From positions 1 to 64,000 of the forward strand of contig NZ_FOND01000011.1 in NCBI RefSeq assembly GCF_900112815.1: a DNA stretch of 64,000 bases, read 5' to 3'. Each line of letters starts with the position of its first letter. Position 1 is the first letter of the stretch. The position numbers were made by a program, and so were the translations under genes. A model generated the notes under the pieces. That model saw only the letters and a list, made by a program, of their open reading frames with translations. It did not search any database and had not been told where the DNA came from. Of this stretch, positions 34,793 to 45,370 are shown in pieces. Source of the DNA: Blastococcus tunisiensis. GTDB taxonomy: Bacteria > Actinomycetota > Actinomycetes > Mycobacteriales > Geodermatophilaceae.

Positions 34793-35131
34793 GTGGAGCA
34801 GTACTTTCCGATCCTCATGCTGGCCCTGCTGGCGCTCGTCCTGTTCGTCCTCCCGGCCCGGCAGCGCAAGCGCATGCAGGCCCAGCAGCAGGAGATGCAG
34901 AACTCGCTGACCGTGGGCACGCCGGTCATGACCACCGCCGGGATGCACGGCACCGTCGCCGGCCTCGCGGAGAAGACCGTGGACCTCGAGATCGCGCCCG
35001 GCGTCGTCGTGACCATGGCGCGCCCGGCGATCATGGAGATCCGCCGGCCGCTCGGCGCCGTGGACGGCGACGGCACGGACTCCGGTTCGTCCGGCACCAC
35101 CGGCGGACGGCCGGCCGACGGCACCGTCTGA
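34793..35131 (+). CDS. yajC: Preprotein translocase subunit YajC
   Basis: 112 residues. One N-terminal transmembrane helix (ILMLALLALVLFVLP) is followed by ARQRKRMQAQQQEMQNSLTVGTPVMTTAGMHGTVAGL, the YajC signature, and a short acidic/Gly-rich tail. It associates with SecDF and YidC at the Sec translocon. GTG 34793 follows AGAGAGG. The 161 bp upstream hold no gene; a TAGA-containing A/T patch around 34708 could be the promoter. Confidence 0.93.
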   Translation: MEQYFPILMLALLALVLFVLPARQRKRMQAQQQEMQNSLTVGTPVMTTAGMHGTVAGLAEKTVDLEIAPGVVVTMARPAIMEIRRPLGAVDGDGTDSGSSGTTGGRPADGTV

Positions 35132-35145
35132 GCCGGGGGACCACC

Positions 35146-36783
35146 GTGGCCAACCGTTCGCTGCCGGCAGGCCGGTACTTCGCCGCCTTCCTGCTGATCG
35201 TGGCGATCATGTACTCGCTCATCTACCTCACCGGCAGCACGCGCACCCCGCAGCTGGGGCTGGACCTGCGCGGGGGCACGACGGTGACGCTCACCGCCCG
35301 CACCCCGGACGGGCAGGCCCCCGCGCAGGAGGACCTGGAGCTGGCCCGGCAGATCATCGAGCAGCGGGTCAACGGGCTCGGCGTGGCCGAGGCCGAGGTG
35401 GTCACCGAGGGCGACGCCAACATCGTCATCTCGGTGCCCGGGGACGACGGGGACCAGGCGCGCGAGCTCGGCCAGACCGCCCAGCTGCGCTTCCGTCCCG
35501 TCCTGCAGGGCCCCGAGCTGGTCACTCCCGCGACGGAGGACGCCGAACCGACCGACGGGGCGGAGCCGACGGACCCGGCCGAGCCGACCGAGCCGACCGA
35601 CGAGGCCGAGTCGTCCGACGAGGCTGCGCCCGGTGACGCCGTGACCGACCCGGGGACCGACGAGTCGGCCCCGCCCGTGACGCTGGAGCAGGCGCAGGCC
35701 GAGTACGCGACGCTCACCTGCGAGCCCGAGTCGCCGGGCTCGGTCGACCGGCCCGGCGACTACATCGCCGCGTGCGGTGAGGACGGGGCCGCCAAGTTCC
35801 TCCTGGGCCCCGCGGTGGTCGAGGGGACCAACATCACCGACGCCGGGGCCGGCACGGTCTCCGGGACCGGCGAGTGGGTGGTCAACCTCGACTTCGACAA
35901 CGAGGGCTCGGCGGCGTGGGCGGAGTACACGGCGGCCAACGTCGGCAACTCCGTGGCCATCACCCTCGACGGTCAGGTCATCTCCGCGCCGAGCATCAAC
36001 AACGCCATCACCGGCGGTGGCACCGAGATCCGCGGCAGCTTCGACCAGGAGTCGGCCACCGAGCTGGCCAACCAGCTCAAGTACGGCGCGCTGCCGCTGA
36101 GCTTCACCCAGGCCACCGCCCAGTCGATCTCCACCGAGCTCGGCGCCGACCAGCTGCGGGCCGGCCTGATCGCGGGTGCCCTCGGGATCGGCCTGGTCTT
36201 CCTCTACTCCGTGCTGTACTACCGGCTCCTCGGCCTGGTGATGATCGCCAGCCTCGTCCTCTCCGCCGTCGTGGTCTACGCCGCACTGGTGCTGCTCGGC
36301 CGGGAGATCGGGTTCACCCTCAGCCTCGCCGGCATCGCCGGCTTCATCGTCGCGCTCGGGATCACCGCGGACTCCTTCGTCGTGTACTTCGAGCGGCTCA
36401 AGGACGAGATCCGCGAGGGGCGCAGCTTCCGGTCCGCGGTGCCCCGGGCCTGGGTCCGGGCCCGCCGCACGATCCTCTCGGCGGACGCGGTGAGCTTCCT
36501 CGCCGCGGCGATCCTCTACTGGCTGGCGATCGGTGACGTGAAGGGCTTCGCCTTCACCCTGGGCATGTCGACCGTCCTGGACCTGGTCGTCGTCTTCCTC
36601 TTCACCCACCCGCTGATGACGGTGCTGTCCCGGTTCAAGTCGTTCGGCAGCAGCCGGTTCTCCGGCCTGGGTCGGGTGGAGCACACCCGGCGGCCGTCCG
36701 CCGGCGTTCCCGCCGGCCGCGACCTCGTCGGGGCCGGGGCCGCCGCCTCCGGCGCCACAGCCCTGGACAGGAGCCGTTCATGA
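35146..36783 (+). CDS. secD: Protein translocase subunit SecD
   Basis: 545 residues. One N-terminal helix, the P1 periplasmic domain with TPQLGLDLRGGTTVTL and QIIEQRVNGLGVAEAEV, then five C-terminal helices with LGIGLVFLYSVLYYRLLGLVMIASLVLSA and ITADSFVVYFERLKDEIREG. SecD with SecF uses the proton motive force to pull preproteins out of SecYEG. An acidic Thr/Pro/Glu/Asp-rich insert of ~50 residues interrupts P1 at about residues 127-178. GTG 35146 follows GGGGA. ATGA overlap with secF. Confidence 0.95.
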   Translation: MANRSLPAGRYFAAFLLIVAIMYSLIYLTGSTRTPQLGLDLRGGTTVTLTARTPDGQAPAQEDLELARQIIEQRVNGLGVAEAEVVTEGDANIVISVPGDDGDQARELGQTAQLRFRPVLQGPELVTPATEDAEPTDGAEPTDPAEPTEPTDEAESSDEAAPGDAVTDPGTDESAPPVTLEQAQAEYATLTCEPESPGSVDRPGDYIAACGEDGAAKFLLGPAVVEGTNITDAGAGTVSGTGEWVVNLDFDNEGSAAWAEYTAANVGNSVAITLDGQVISAPSINNAITGGGTEIRGSFDQESATELANQLKYGALPLSFTQATAQSISTELGADQLRAGLIAGALGIGLVFLYSVLYYRLLGLVMIASLVLSAVVVYAALVLLGREIGFTLSLAGIAGFIVALGITADSFVVYFERLKDEIREGRSFRSAVPRAWVRARRTILSADAVSFLAAAILYWLAIGDVKGFAFTLGMSTVLDLVVVFLFTHPLMTVLSRFKSFGSSRFSGLGRVEHTRRPSAGVPAGRDLVGAGAAASGATALDRSRS

Positions 36784-38165
36784 CCCGGGACGACGAGACC
36801 CGCGCGCCCGAGGAGGCCGATCCCACCGTGGGCAGCGACGCCGACGAGCAGCAGGACGCCGACCGCGTGCTGGCCGACGCCACGGAGTCGGCCGACGAGC
36901 AGTCCCTCCAGGACGCCGGGCTCGCGGAGGGCGGCCGGGGTGCGCGCCGGGAGGGCCGCCGGTTCGCCGGCCTCGGCCACCGGCTCTACAACGGCGAGGC
37001 GGGGCTGGACGTCGTCGGCAACAGCCGGCTGATCTACCGCATCACCGCGGTCGTCCTGCTGCTCTGCGTGCTGTCGATGGTCGTCCGCGGCTTCAACTTC
37101 GGCATCGACTTCGCCGGCGGCAGCAGCTTCCGGCTGCCGGGCGGCGAGCAGCAGCTCGAGCAGGTGCGGGACGCGGCGGAGGAGGCCGGGGCCGAGGTGT
37201 CCACCGCGCAGATCGTCGGCGGCGACACCGTGCTCCTGCGCACCGGGACGCTCGACAACGACACCGAGCGCGCCGTCGTCGCGGCGGTCGCCGAGGCCGC
37301 CGGGGTGCAGCCCGACCAGGTCAGCCCCGAGTCGGTCAGCGCCGAGTGGGGCGCGGACGTCACCGACCAGGCGATCGTCGCGCTGGTGGTGTTCCTGGTC
37401 GCGGTGACGCTCTTCCTCGCGGTGCGCTTCCAGCCGAAGATGGCCATCGGCGCCATGGCCGCCCTGGTGCACGACATCCTCGTGACGGCCGGCGTCTACG
37501 CCCTCGTCGGCTTCGAGGTGACGCCGTCCACGGTGATCGGCTTCCTCACCATCCTCGGCTTCTCGCTGTACGACACCGTCGTGGTGTTCGACAAGGTCGA
37601 CGAGAACGTGCGCGACCTCGAGCGCAGTGCCCGCATGACCTGGAGCGAGGCGGCCAACCTGGCCGTGAACCAGACGCTCATGCGGTCCATCAACACCTCG
37701 GTGATCGCGCTGCTGCCGGTGGCCGGCCTGCTGTTCGTCGGCGCCGGGCTGCTCGGTGTCGGCACGCTCAAGGACCTCGCGCTGGTGCTGTTCGTCGGCC
37801 TCGCCGCGGGGACCTACTCCTCGATCGTCCTGGCGACGCCCGTCGTCGCCGACCTCAAGGAGCGGGAGCCAGAGGTGCAGGCCCTGCGCCGTCGCGTCCA
37901 GGCCCGCCGTTCCTCGGCCGCCCGCCAGGGCGGGGCCCGCACCGGCCCCCCACGCGGGCCGGTGGCCAGCGCCCGGCGGGCCCGGCCGGCCGGAGGCGGC
38001 GTCGCGGTCGCCGAGCTGCCCGACTCGGTCGAGGCCGACGTCGTCGTCGAGTCCCCGGCGTCCGTGCGCCGCGAGGTGGGCGCACCGGCGGTGCCCCCGC
38101 GTCCCGGCGCCCGGCCGCAGCGTCCCGACGGCAAGGGTCCGCGCGGCGGGAAGAGGCGCCGGTGA
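36780..38165 (+). CDS. secF: Protein translocase subunit SecF
   Basis: 461 residues. An acidic cytoplasmic N-terminal extension of ~80 residues precedes the first helix. Then comes the periplasmic domain with [17 protein letters not shown] and the C-terminal helices with [23 protein letters not shown], the SecF signature. A Pro/Arg-rich C-terminal tail of ~90 residues extends beyond the last helix, longer than in E. coli SecF (323 residues). It overlaps secD and apt on both sides. Confidence 0.95.
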   Translation: MTRDDETRAPEEADPTVGSDADEQQDADRVLADATESADEQSLQDAGLAEGGRGARREGRRFAGLGHRLYNGEAGLDVVGNSRLIYRITAVVLLLCVLSMVVRGFNFGIDFAGGSSFRLPGGEQQLEQVRDAAEEAGAEVSTAQIVGGDTVLLRTGTLDNDTERAVVAAVAEAAGVQPDQVSPESVSAEWGADVTDQAIVALVVFLVAVTLFLAVRFQPKMAIGAMAALVHDILVTAGVYALVGFEVTPSTVIGFLTILGFSLYDTVVVFDKVDENVRDLERSARMTWSEAANLAVNQTLMRSINTSVIALLPVAGLLFVGAGLLGVGTLKDLALVLFVGLAAGTYSSIVLATPVVADLKEREPEVQALRRRVQARRSSAARQGGARTGPPRGPVASARRARPAGGGVAVAELPDSVEADVVVESPASVRREVGAPAVPPRPGARPQRPDGKGPRGGKRRR

Positions 38166-38764
38166 GCGCCGCGCCCGTGACCGGCGGGCCCGGGGCGGGG
38201 GAGATGCCCCTCGACGAGCTGATCGCCTCGCTGACCGTCGATGTGCCGGACCACCCCGAGCCCGGCATCCTGTTCCGCGACCTGACGCCGGTGTTCGCCT
38301 CCGGGCCGGCCTTCCGGCGGATGGTGGCGGGGCTGGCGGCGGCGGCGGCCTCCGATCCGCGGGCGGCCGCCGTGGCCACGTCGGCGGGGCGCGACTTCGA
38401 CGTCGTCGTCGGCGTGGAGGCGCGCGGGTTCCTGCTCGCGGCCGCGGTCGCCTACGACCGCGGGGTCGGCGTCGTCCCGGTCCGCAAGGCCGGCAAGCTG
38501 CCGCGGGAACGCGTCGCCGCCGACTACGCGCTCGAGTACGGGACGGCCACCCTGGAGCTGCACTCGGACTCCATCCGGGCCGGCGCGCGGGTGCTGGTCG
38601 TCGACGACGTGCTGGCCACCGGTGGCACGCTCGGCGCCACGGTGGAGCTGGTCGAGCGGCTCGGCGGGGTGGTCGCCGCGGTGTCGGTGGTCGTCGAGCT
38701 GACCGCGCTGGGTGGCCGCGAACGCCTCGCGCCGCACACGGTGCACGCGCTCTGGGCCACCTGA
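38162..38764 (+). CDS. apt: Adenine phosphoribosyltransferase
   Basis: 200 residues. It salvages adenine with PRPP to give AMP. The PRPP loop is [33 protein letters not shown] and [17 protein letters not shown] are further family motifs. The GTG overlaps the secF stop, so a purine salvage gene is attached to the Sec operon, as in mycobacteria (Rv2584c after secF) . Confidence 0.93.
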   Translation: MSAAPVTGGPGAGEMPLDELIASLTVDVPDHPEPGILFRDLTPVFASGPAFRRMVAGLAAAAASDPRAAAVATSAGRDFDVVVGVEARGFLLAAAVAYDRGVGVVPVRKAGKLPRERVAADYALEYGTATLELHSDSIRAGARVLVVDDVLATGGTLGATVELVERLGGVVAAVSVVVELTALGGRERLAPHTVHALWAT

Positions 38765-38824
38765 CCGGCAGGGGGCACCCCCCTCGTCCGGGGTCGTCCG
38801 GGGCGAGGAGGCGCGCGCTCCGGC

Positions 38825-38830
38825 TAGCAT
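38825..38830 (+). promoter_or_regulatory. -10 (TAGCAT) for relA
   Basis: TAGCAT, 38 bp before the relA GTG, in the only sizeable gap of this region (apt-relA, 104 bp). The leader has GGCAGGAG. Confidence 0.45.
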
Positions 38831-38868
38831 GGAGCGGGTCATCCCTCCTCGACAGGGCAGGAGTCGCC

Positions 38869-41322
38869 GTGGCCTCGGACGTAGCCGCAGAGGCGGCTCG
38901 CGCGCGGCCGGACCAGGCCGCGGTCGAGGAGGCCGCAGCGCCCGGCGGGCCGCCGGAGGCCGCTGCGCCGACCCGTGCCCCGCTGCCGGACCGGCCCGCG
39001 GTCCGGCGTCCGGACGACGTCGCCCCCGAGGCCGGGGACGGCGACGCGCCCCGCCGCCGGGTCCGCGACCGGCTGGCCCGCCGGATCGTGGCCAGCCCGC
39101 GCACCCCGGTCGTGCGCCCGGTGCTGGAACCACTTGCCTCCCTGCACCGGCAGAGCCACCCCAAGGCCGACCTGGCCCTGCTGCAGCGCGCCTACGACGT
39201 CGCGGAGGCCGCGCACGCCAGCCAGAAGCGCAAGAGCGGCGATCCGTACATCACCCACCCGCTCGCCGTCGCGACCATCCTCGCCGGCCTGGGGATGGAC
39301 ACCACGACCCTGGTCGCCGCCCTGCTGCACGACACGGTGGAGGACACCGGCGTCACCCTCGAGTCGATCACGGCCGACTTCGGCTCCGAGGTCACCCACC
39401 TCGTCGACGGCGTCACCAAGATCGACAAGGTCAAGCTCGGGGATGCGGCCCAGGCCGAGACGATCCGCAAGATGATCGTGGCGATGGCCCGCGACCCCCG
39501 GGTGCTGGTCATCAAGCTGGCCGACCGGCTGCACAACATGCGCACGCTGCGCTTCCTCCCGCCCGAGAAGCAGGAGAAGAAGGCGCGCGAGACCCTGGAG
39601 ATCCTGGCTCCGCTCGCCCACCGGCTGGGCATGAACACCATCAAGTGGGAGCTCGAGGACCTCGCGTTCGCCACCCTGTACCCCAAGCGCTACGACGAGA
39701 TCGTGCGGCTGGTCGCCGAGCGGGCACCCTCGCGCGACACGTACCTCGCCGAGGTCACCACTACCGTCCAGGAGCAGCTCAAGGCCGCGAAGATCGAGGC
39801 CGTCGTCACCGGCCGGCCGAAGCACTACTACTCGATCTACCAGAAGATGATCGTCCGCGGCCGGGACTTCACCGACATCTGGGACCTCGTCGGCATCCGC
39901 ATCCTGGTCGACTCGGTGCGCGACTGCTACGCCGCCCTGGGCATCATGCACGCGCACTGGCAGCCGCTGCCGGGCCGGTTCAAGGACTTCGTCGCGATGC
40001 CGAAGTTCAACATGTACCAGTCGCTGCACACGACCGTGATCGGGCCGCACGGCAAGCCGGTCGAGCTGCAGATCCGCACCCACGACATGCACCGCACGGC
40101 CGACTACGGCATCGCCGCGCACTGGAAGTACAAGGAGAGCGCGCGGGCCGGCGGCAAGCCCCGCGCCGGTGAGTTCGGTGCGCCGCCCAAGGTCGGCTCA
40201 CCCGACGACATGCTCTGGCTGCGCCAGCTGCTGGACTGGCAGCGCGAGGCCCAGGAGCCGGGCGAGTTCCTCGAGACGCTGCGCTACGACCTCGGCCCGC
40301 AGGAGGTCTTCGTCTTCACGCCCAAGGGCGACGTCATCAGCCTGCCGGGCGGGTCGACCCCCGTCGACTTCGCCTTCGCCGTGCACACCGAGGTGGGCTA
40401 CCGGACCATCGGCGCGCGGGTCAACGGATCGCTGGTGTCCCTGGACAGCACGCTGTCCAACGGCGACGTCGTCGAGGTCTTCACCTCCCGCTCGCCCACG
40501 GCCGGTCCGTCCCAGGACTGGCTGCAGTTCGTCGGGTCGTCGCGGGCCCGCACGAAGATCCGGCAGTGGTTCACCAAGGAGCGGCGGGAGGACGCGGTCG
40601 AGGCCGGCAAGGAGGCCCTGACCCGCGCCATGCGCAAGGCCGGGCTGCCGCTGCAGCGGCTGCTGGGCGGGGAGGCGCTGTCCACCCTCGCCAAGGACCT
40701 GCGCTACGCCGACGTCACCGCCCTGTACGCCGCGGTGGGGGAGAGCCAGATCTCCGCCGCCTCCGTGGTCGAGAAGCTCATCACCGCGCTCGGCGGCAGC
40801 GAGGGGGCGGCCGAGGACATCGCCGAGACCGCCATCCCGACCCGCCGGACGGTGCCGCGGCGCAGTTCCGGTGGGGACCCGGGGGTCGTCGTCCACGGGA
40901 TGAGCGACGTCTGGGCCAAGCTCGCTAAGTGCTGCACGCCGGTACCCGGCGACGACATCCTCGGCTTCGTCACCCGCGGCGGGGGAGTGAGCGTCCACCG
41001 CACCGACTGCACCAACGCCGCCGACCTGCAGCGCAAGCCCGAGCGGCTGGTGGAGGTCGAGTGGGGCTCGCAGCCGGGGTCGATGTTCCTCGTGGCGATC
41101 CAGGTCGAGGCGCTGGACCGGCACCGGCTGCTCTCCGACGTCACCAAGGCGCTGGCCGACGAGCGGGTCAACATCCTGTCCGCCTCGGTGCAGACCAGCC
41201 GCGACCGGGTGGCGATCAGCCGGTTCACCTTCGAGCTGGCCGACCCCGCCCACCTGGGCGCGGTGCTGCAGACCGTGCGGAACGTGGACGGCGTCTTCGA
41301 CGTGGAGCGCGTCACCGCCTGA
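38869..41322 (+). CDS. relA: Bifunctional (p)ppGpp synthetase/hydrolase Rel
   Basis: 817 residues. After a ~75-residue Ala/Pro-rich tail come the HD hydrolase domain ([24 protein letters not shown]), the RelA/SpoT synthetase domain ([39 protein letters not shown]), the TGS domain ([16 protein letters not shown]), a zinc-finger/helical region with [19 protein letters not shown] and a C-terminal ACT domain. Both catalytic domains look intact, so it should make and degrade (p)ppGpp, as the single long RSH of actinobacteria does. GTG start chosen from the GGCAGGAG site. The first repeat copy follows 23 bp after its stop. Confidence 0.95.
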   Translation: MASDVAAEAARARPDQAAVEEAAAPGGPPEAAAPTRAPLPDRPAVRRPDDVAPEAGDGDAPRRRVRDRLARRIVASPRTPVVRPVLEPLASLHRQSHPKADLALLQRAYDVAEAAHASQKRKSGDPYITHPLAVATILAGLGMDTTTLVAALLHDTVEDTGVTLESITADFGSEVTHLVDGVTKIDKVKLGDAAQAETIRKMIVAMARDPRVLVIKLADRLHNMRTLRFLPPEKQEKKARETLEILAPLAHRLGMNTIKWELEDLAFATLYPKRYDEIVRLVAERAPSRDTYLAEVTTTVQEQLKAAKIEAVVTGRPKHYYSIYQKMIVRGRDFTDIWDLVGIRILVDSVRDCYAALGIMHAHWQPLPGRFKDFVAMPKFNMYQSLHTTVIGPHGKPVELQIRTHDMHRTADYGIAAHWKYKESARAGGKPRAGEFGAPPKVGSPDDMLWLRQLLDWQREAQEPGEFLETLRYDLGPQEVFVFTPKGDVISLPGGSTPVDFAFAVHTEVGYRTIGARVNGSLVSLDSTLSNGDVVEVFTSRSPTAGPSQDWLQFVGSSRARTKIRQWFTKERREDAVEAGKEALTRAMRKAGLPLQRLLGGEALSTLAKDLRYADVTALYAAVGESQISAASVVEKLITALGGSEGAAEDIAETAIPTRRTVPRRSSGGDPGVVVHGMSDVWAKLAKCCTPVPGDDILGFVTRGGGVSVHRTDCTNAADLQRKPERLVEVEWGSQPGSMFLVAIQVEALDRHRLLSDVTKALADERVNILSASVQTSRDRVAISRFTFELADPAHLGAVLQTVRNVDGVFDVERVTA

Positions 41323-41345
41323 GGAGGGGCCAGCCTTCCCGGCGA

Positions 41346-41404
41346 TGATCACCGGCGGATGGCTGCCCCGTGCGGCGTGTCGGGCAGCCACGCGCCGATG
41401 ATCA
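41346..41404. repeat. 59-bp palindromic repeat, copy A
   Basis: It starts with TGATCA, ends with TGATCA, and has the core CGGCGTGTCGGGCAGCCA seen in copies B-D (one mismatch at the edge: GCGGCGTG). The arms are imperfectly complementary over about 23 bp. It lies between the convergent relA and cyclophilin genes, 23 and 16 bp from their stops. Confidence 0.9.
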
Positions 41405-41420
41405 TCGGCGTCGAGGGTTC

Positions 41421-42257
41421 TCAGCCGACGACGGCCATGTCCTGGATGGTGACCGGGATCGCCGGGGCGCCGTCGCCCTCGGCCTGGCCGCCCTCGATGC
41501 CGCCGGCGGCGACCTGGTCGAGCACGGCCAGCCCGGCCTCGTCGACGGTGCCGACGACCGTGTACTCCGGGGGCAGCTGGGTGTCGACGAAGGTCAGGAA
41601 GAACTGGCTGCCGGTGGTGTTCGGCGCGCTCGTCTTGGCCATCGCGATGGTGCCGCGCGGGTAGGTCGTGCCCTCGGTGACCTCCTCGGCGTACTTGTAG
41701 GTCGGGCCGCCCGAGCCGGTGCCGGTCGGGTCGCCGCACTGCAGGACGCCGAAGCTCGGCTGCACGACCAGCCGGTGGCACGGGGTGTCGTCGTAGAAGC
41801 CCTGCTCGGTCAGGTACGTGAAGCTGGCCGCGGCGCAGGGGGCCAGCGCGCGGTCGAGGGTGAGGCCCAGCGTCCCCTGGTCGGTGACCATCTGCACCGG
41901 CACGGTGCCCTGCGCCGGGGTGGCCTCGGGCGAGGGCGGGGTGCCGACGTCGACCAGGTTGGGGTTGCCGGACTCGTCCGGGGCGTAGGTGCAGCTGACC
42001 GTGCCGTCGGCGTTGGTCGACGGCGCGGCGGCGCTGGTCGGCGTGCCCGCGGGCCCGGGGTCGGCGGTGGGATCGGTGTCGTCACCGGTGAACACGCCGC
42101 CGATCAGCAGGGCCAGCAGCACGACCACGGCGGCGGCGACCGCCCCGGCGACGATGCCCACGTTCCGGCGCCGCTTCTTGGCCTGCTCGGCGCGGCGCTC
42201 CAGCTGGCGCTGCAGGTGTCGCTGGGCGGCCTGGCGCCGCTGCTTGTTCGTGGGCAC
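41421..42257 (-). CDS. Membrane-anchored cyclophilin-type peptidyl-prolyl isomerase
   Basis: 278 residues. A basic cytoplasmic N-terminus (TNKQRRQAAQRHLQRQLERR) leads to one transmembrane helix (about residues 34-56), a Thr/Pro/Asp-rich linker, and a cyclophilin domain with T-Y-P-R-G-T-I-A-M-A-K-T and TGSQFFLTF. The active-site Arg normally found near F-H-R is present in the form C-H-R-L-V-V-Q-P-S-F. It is like mycobacterial PpiB (Rv2582). GTG 42257 is preceded by GAGGAG; the frame is open upstream, but that portion overlaps the promoter of the next gene. Confidence 0.9.
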   Translation of the reverse strand: MPTNKQRRQAAQRHLQRQLERRAEQAKKRRRNVGIVAGAVAAAVVVLLALLIGGVFTGDDTDPTADPGPAGTPTSAAAPSTNADGTVSCTYAPDESGNPNLVDVGTPPSPEATPAQGTVPVQMVTDQGTLGLTLDRALAPCAAASFTYLTEQGFYDDTPCHRLVVQPSFGVLQCGDPTGTGSGGPTYKYAEEVTEGTTYPRGTIAMAKTSAPNTTGSQFFLTFVDTQLPPEYTVVGTVDEAGLAVLDQVAAGGIEGGQAEGDGAPAIPVTIQDMAVVG

Positions 42258-42394
42258 GGTGCGGTACTCCTCGGGCGGACGAGAAACGGGGCGGGCGCGG
42301 TCGGCGGGGACGCTGCGCCCGCGGCTCGGCGGCGAGTCTAGGTGGCGGAGCTGCCGGTTCCCTGGCGGCGCCCGGGGGGTGATGCCCAGCCGCG

Positions 42395-42400
42395 TAACCT
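42395..42400 (+). promoter_or_regulatory. Leaderless -10 (TAACCT) for metallo-hydrolase gene
   Basis: TAACCT ends 6 nt before GTG 42407, with no ribosome-binding site. Confidence 0.5.
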
Positions 42401-42406
42401 GCACGG

Positions 42407-43090
42407 GTGCTCATCCGCTCCTTCCCCGCCGGCGCGTTCGGCACCAACTGCTATGCCGTGGCCTCCGGGCCGGGGCAGGAGTGCGTGGTCGTCGACCCGG
42501 GCATGGACGCCGTCGAGCCCCTGGCCCGGATGCTCGCCGACGACGGGCTCAAGCCGGTCGCGGTCGTCCTCACCCACGGGCACCTGGACCACACGTTCTC
42601 GGTGCTGCCGGTGTGCGAGGGCTACGACATCCCCGCCTACCTGCACCCGGCCGACAACGGCATGCTGTCCGACCCGGCGCGGTGGCACGGCCCGCAGCTC
42701 GCCCCGCTGATCACCGGCGTCCGGCTGCCCGACCCCTCCGAGGTGCGCACGCTCGACGACGGCGCGGTGCTGTCCCTGGCCGGCGTCGACCTCACGGTGC
42801 GGCACGCGCCGGGCCACACGCAGGGCTCGGTGATGTTCTCCCTCGACCTCGGTGAGGCGCCCGGCCTGCTGACCGGCGACGTGCTGTTCGCCGGCTCCGT
42901 CGGCCGGGTGGACCTGCCCGGCGGGTCGTGGGACGCGATGCTCACCTCGCTGCGCGACGTCGTCCTGCCGCTGGACGACGAGACGGTGGTGCTCCCGGGG
43001 CACGGTCCCGCGACGACGGTGGGGCGGGAGCGGGCCACCAACCCCTACCTGGCCGAGGCCGCGTCCGCGCCGAAGGGCCGGGGGCTCTGA
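42407..43090 (+). CDS. Metallo-beta-lactamase fold hydrolase (glyoxalase II-like)
   Basis: 227 residues. The zinc ligands are T-H-G-H-L-D-H-T (about residue 57), a later H in [11 protein letters not shown] in L-L-T-G-D-V-L-F and H in V-L-P-G-H-G-P. This is the layout of hydroxyacylglutathione hydrolase-like enzymes; in actinobacteria the thiol would be mycothiol or none. The mycobacterial counterpart is Rv2581c, also just before hisS. It is co-transcribed with hisS (TGATG overlap). Confidence 0.88.
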   Translation: MLIRSFPAGAFGTNCYAVASGPGQECVVVDPGMDAVEPLARMLADDGLKPVAVVLTHGHLDHTFSVLPVCEGYDIPAYLHPADNGMLSDPARWHGPQLAPLITGVRLPDPSEVRTLDDGAVLSLAGVDLTVRHAPGHTQGSVMFSLDLGEAPGLLTGDVLFAGSVGRVDLPGGSWDAMLTSLRDVVLPLDDETVVLPGHGPATTVGRERATNPYLAEAASAPKGRGL

Positions 43091-44349
43091 TGGACCTGCG
43101 CGCGCCCAAGGGCACGTTCGACACGCTGCCGCCGGACTCCGCCCGGTTCCTGGCCGTCCGGGACACGCTGACCGCACCGCTGCGGCGGGCCGGCTACGGC
43201 TACGTCGAGACGCCGGTGTTCGAGGAGACCGCCGTCTTCTCCCGCGGCGTGGGCGAGTCCACCGACGTGGTGACGAAGGAGATGTACACCTTCGACGACC
43301 GCGGTGGCCGCTCCCTCACGCTCCGCCCCGAGCTCACCGCGGGCCTGATGCGTGCCTTCATCGAGCACCGGCTGCACGACGGGGCCCTGCCGGTGAAGCT
43401 GTGGACGGTCGGGTCCGCCTTCCGGTACGAGCGCCCCCAGGCCGGCCGGTACCGGCACTTCACCCAGGTCGACATGGAGGCGCTCGGCGTCGACGACCCG
43501 GCGCTGGACGCCGAGGTGGTGGCGCTCGGGGTCCAGGGCTTCCGCGACCTCGGGCTGACCGACTTCGAGCTGCTGCTCACCTCGCTCGGCGACGCCACCT
43601 GCCGCCCGCAGTACCGCGAGCTGCTCGTGGCGTTCCTCGAGAAGCTCGACCTGGACGACGACACCCGGCGGCGGGCGGCGATCAACCCGCTGCGGGTGCT
43701 CGACGACAAGCGGCCCGAGGTGCAGGCCCAGCTCGACGAGGCGCCGCTGATGGTCGACCACCTCTCCGACACCACCAGGGCGCACTACGACGCCGTCCGG
43801 CAGCACCTCACCGACCTCGGGGTCGCCTGGACGGAGGCCCCCCGGCTGGTCCGCGGCCTGGACTACTACACGAAGACCACCTTCGAGTTCGTGCACTCCG
43901 GCCTCGGCGCCCAGTCGGCGATCGGCGGCGGTGGCCGCTACGACGGGCTGTCGGCCGCGCTCGGCGGTCCGGACGTCTCGGGCATCGGCTACGCCGTCGG
44001 CGTCGACCGAACGCTGCTGGCCGTCCAGGCGGAGGGCCTCGACATCGGGGCGACGGCGGGCGTGCAGGCGTTCGTCGTCCCGCTCGGTGCCGAGGCCAAG
44101 CGGCTCGCCGTCCGGCTGGTCGGGCAGCTGCGGTCTGCGGGCATCTCCGCCGACACCGTGTACGGCGACCGCGGCCTCAAGGGCGCGATGAAGGCGGCCG
44201 ACCGCTCGGGCGCCTCGCACGTCGTCGTCGTCGGCGACCGCGACCTGGCCGAGGGCGTGGGGCAGCTCAAGGACCTGCGCTCCGGCGAGCAGCACGCGGT
44301 CCCGGTCGGTGAGCTGTTCGAGCGGCTTCGTGAAAGCGTGGAGGGGTGA
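43090..44349 (+). CDS. hisS: Histidyl-tRNA synthetase
   Basis: 419 residues, class II. Motif 1 region near [16 protein letters not shown], motif 2 in [20 protein letters not shown], the HisA signature [15 protein letters not shown] and [15 protein letters not shown] (motif 3), and the C-terminal anticodon domain. ATG 43090 overlaps the preceding stop. Confidence 0.96.
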   Translation: MDLRAPKGTFDTLPPDSARFLAVRDTLTAPLRRAGYGYVETPVFEETAVFSRGVGESTDVVTKEMYTFDDRGGRSLTLRPELTAGLMRAFIEHRLHDGALPVKLWTVGSAFRYERPQAGRYRHFTQVDMEALGVDDPALDAEVVALGVQGFRDLGLTDFELLLTSLGDATCRPQYRELLVAFLEKLDLDDDTRRRAAINPLRVLDDKRPEVQAQLDEAPLMVDHLSDTTRAHYDAVRQHLTDLGVAWTEAPRLVRGLDYYTKTTFEFVHSGLGAQSAIGGGGRYDGLSAALGGPDVSGIGYAVGVDRTLLAVQAEGLDIGATAGVQAFVVPLGAEAKRLAVRLVGQLRSAGISADTVYGDRGLKGAMKAADRSGASHVVVVGDRDLAEGVGQLKDLRSGEQHAVPVGELFERLRESVEG

Positions 44350-45341
44350 CTTCTTCGATGGAACAGCGGCCGCTGGGGCGGACCGGGGCAGACGTCAGCG
44401 TGATCGGGCTGGGGACGTGGCAGCTCGGCGGTGACTGGGGGGACGTCGACGACGACGCGGCCGCCGAGGTCCTCGACGCGGCGCTCGACGCGGGGGTGAC
44501 CCTGCTCGACACCGCCGACGTCTACGGCGACGGGCGCTCCGAGGAGCGCATCCGCCGGGCGCTGGTCACCCGCGACGACCGGCCGTTCGTGGCCACCAAG
44601 GCCGGGCGCCGCGCCCACCCGTTCGAGGCGGCGCAGTACACGCCGGAGAACCTGCGGGCCTGGATCGACCGGTCTCGCCGCAACCTCGGCGTCGACACCC
44701 TCGACCTCGTCCAGCTGCACTGCCCGCCGACCGCGGTGTACTCCGACCAGCGGGTCTACGACGCCCTCGACTCGTTCGTCGAGGACGGGGCGATCGCCGC
44801 CTACGGGGTCTCGGTGGAGACCGTGGCCGAAGGCCTGACGGCGCTGGAGCACCCGGGTGTGCAGACGATCCAGGTCATCCTCAACGTGTTCCGGCGCAAG
44901 CCGCTGGAGGAGCTGCTCCCCGCCGCGGCGAAGGCCGGCGTGGGCATCCTCGCCCGCGTGCCGCTGGCCAGCGGCCTGCTCACCGGCAAGTACGACGAGT
45001 CGACGACGTTCGCCGCCGACGACCACCGGAACTTCAACCGCAACGGCGAGGCCTTCGACGTCGGCGAGACCTTCGCCGGGGTGCCGTTCGAGGTGGGCGT
45101 CGCCGCCGCGCGGGAGGTGGCCGAGATCGCCGGTGACAGCGTGCCCACCGCCGCCTTCGCGCTGCGCTGGGTGATCGACCAGCCCGGCGTGACCACCGTC
45201 ATCCCCGGCGCCCGCAACGTCACCCAGGTGCGCGGCAACGTCGCCGCGGCCTCGATGGCGAACCTGTCCGACTCCCAGCTCGCCGACCTCGAGCGGGTGT
45301 ACGACGAGCGCATCCGCGCCCACGTGCACGACCGCTGGTGA
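44346..45341 (+). CDS. Aldo/keto reductase
   Basis: 331 residues. A TIM-barrel NADPH oxidoreductase with the tetrad in L-L-D-T-A-D-V-Y-G (Asp, Tyr), V-A-T-K-A-G (Lys) and V-Q-L-H-C-P (His), and an NADPH-binding region [17 protein letters not shown]. Substrate unknown. GTG 44346 overlaps the hisS stop (GTGA); ATG 44358 is an alternative. It separates hisS from aspS. Confidence 0.88.
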   Translation: MTSSMEQRPLGRTGADVSVIGLGTWQLGGDWGDVDDDAAAEVLDAALDAGVTLLDTADVYGDGRSEERIRRALVTRDDRPFVATKAGRRAHPFEAAQYTPENLRAWIDRSRRNLGVDTLDLVQLHCPPTAVYSDQRVYDALDSFVEDGAIAAYGVSVETVAEGLTALEHPGVQTIQVILNVFRRKPLEELLPAAAKAGVGILARVPLASGLLTGKYDESTTFAADDHRNFNRNGEAFDVGETFAGVPFEVGVAAAREVAEIAGDSVPTAAFALRWVIDQPGVTTVIPGARNVTQVRGNVAAASMANLSDSQLADLERVYDERIRAHVHDRW

Positions 45342-45370
45342 CCCCGCCCTCCCCTTCGAAAGGCACTGCC

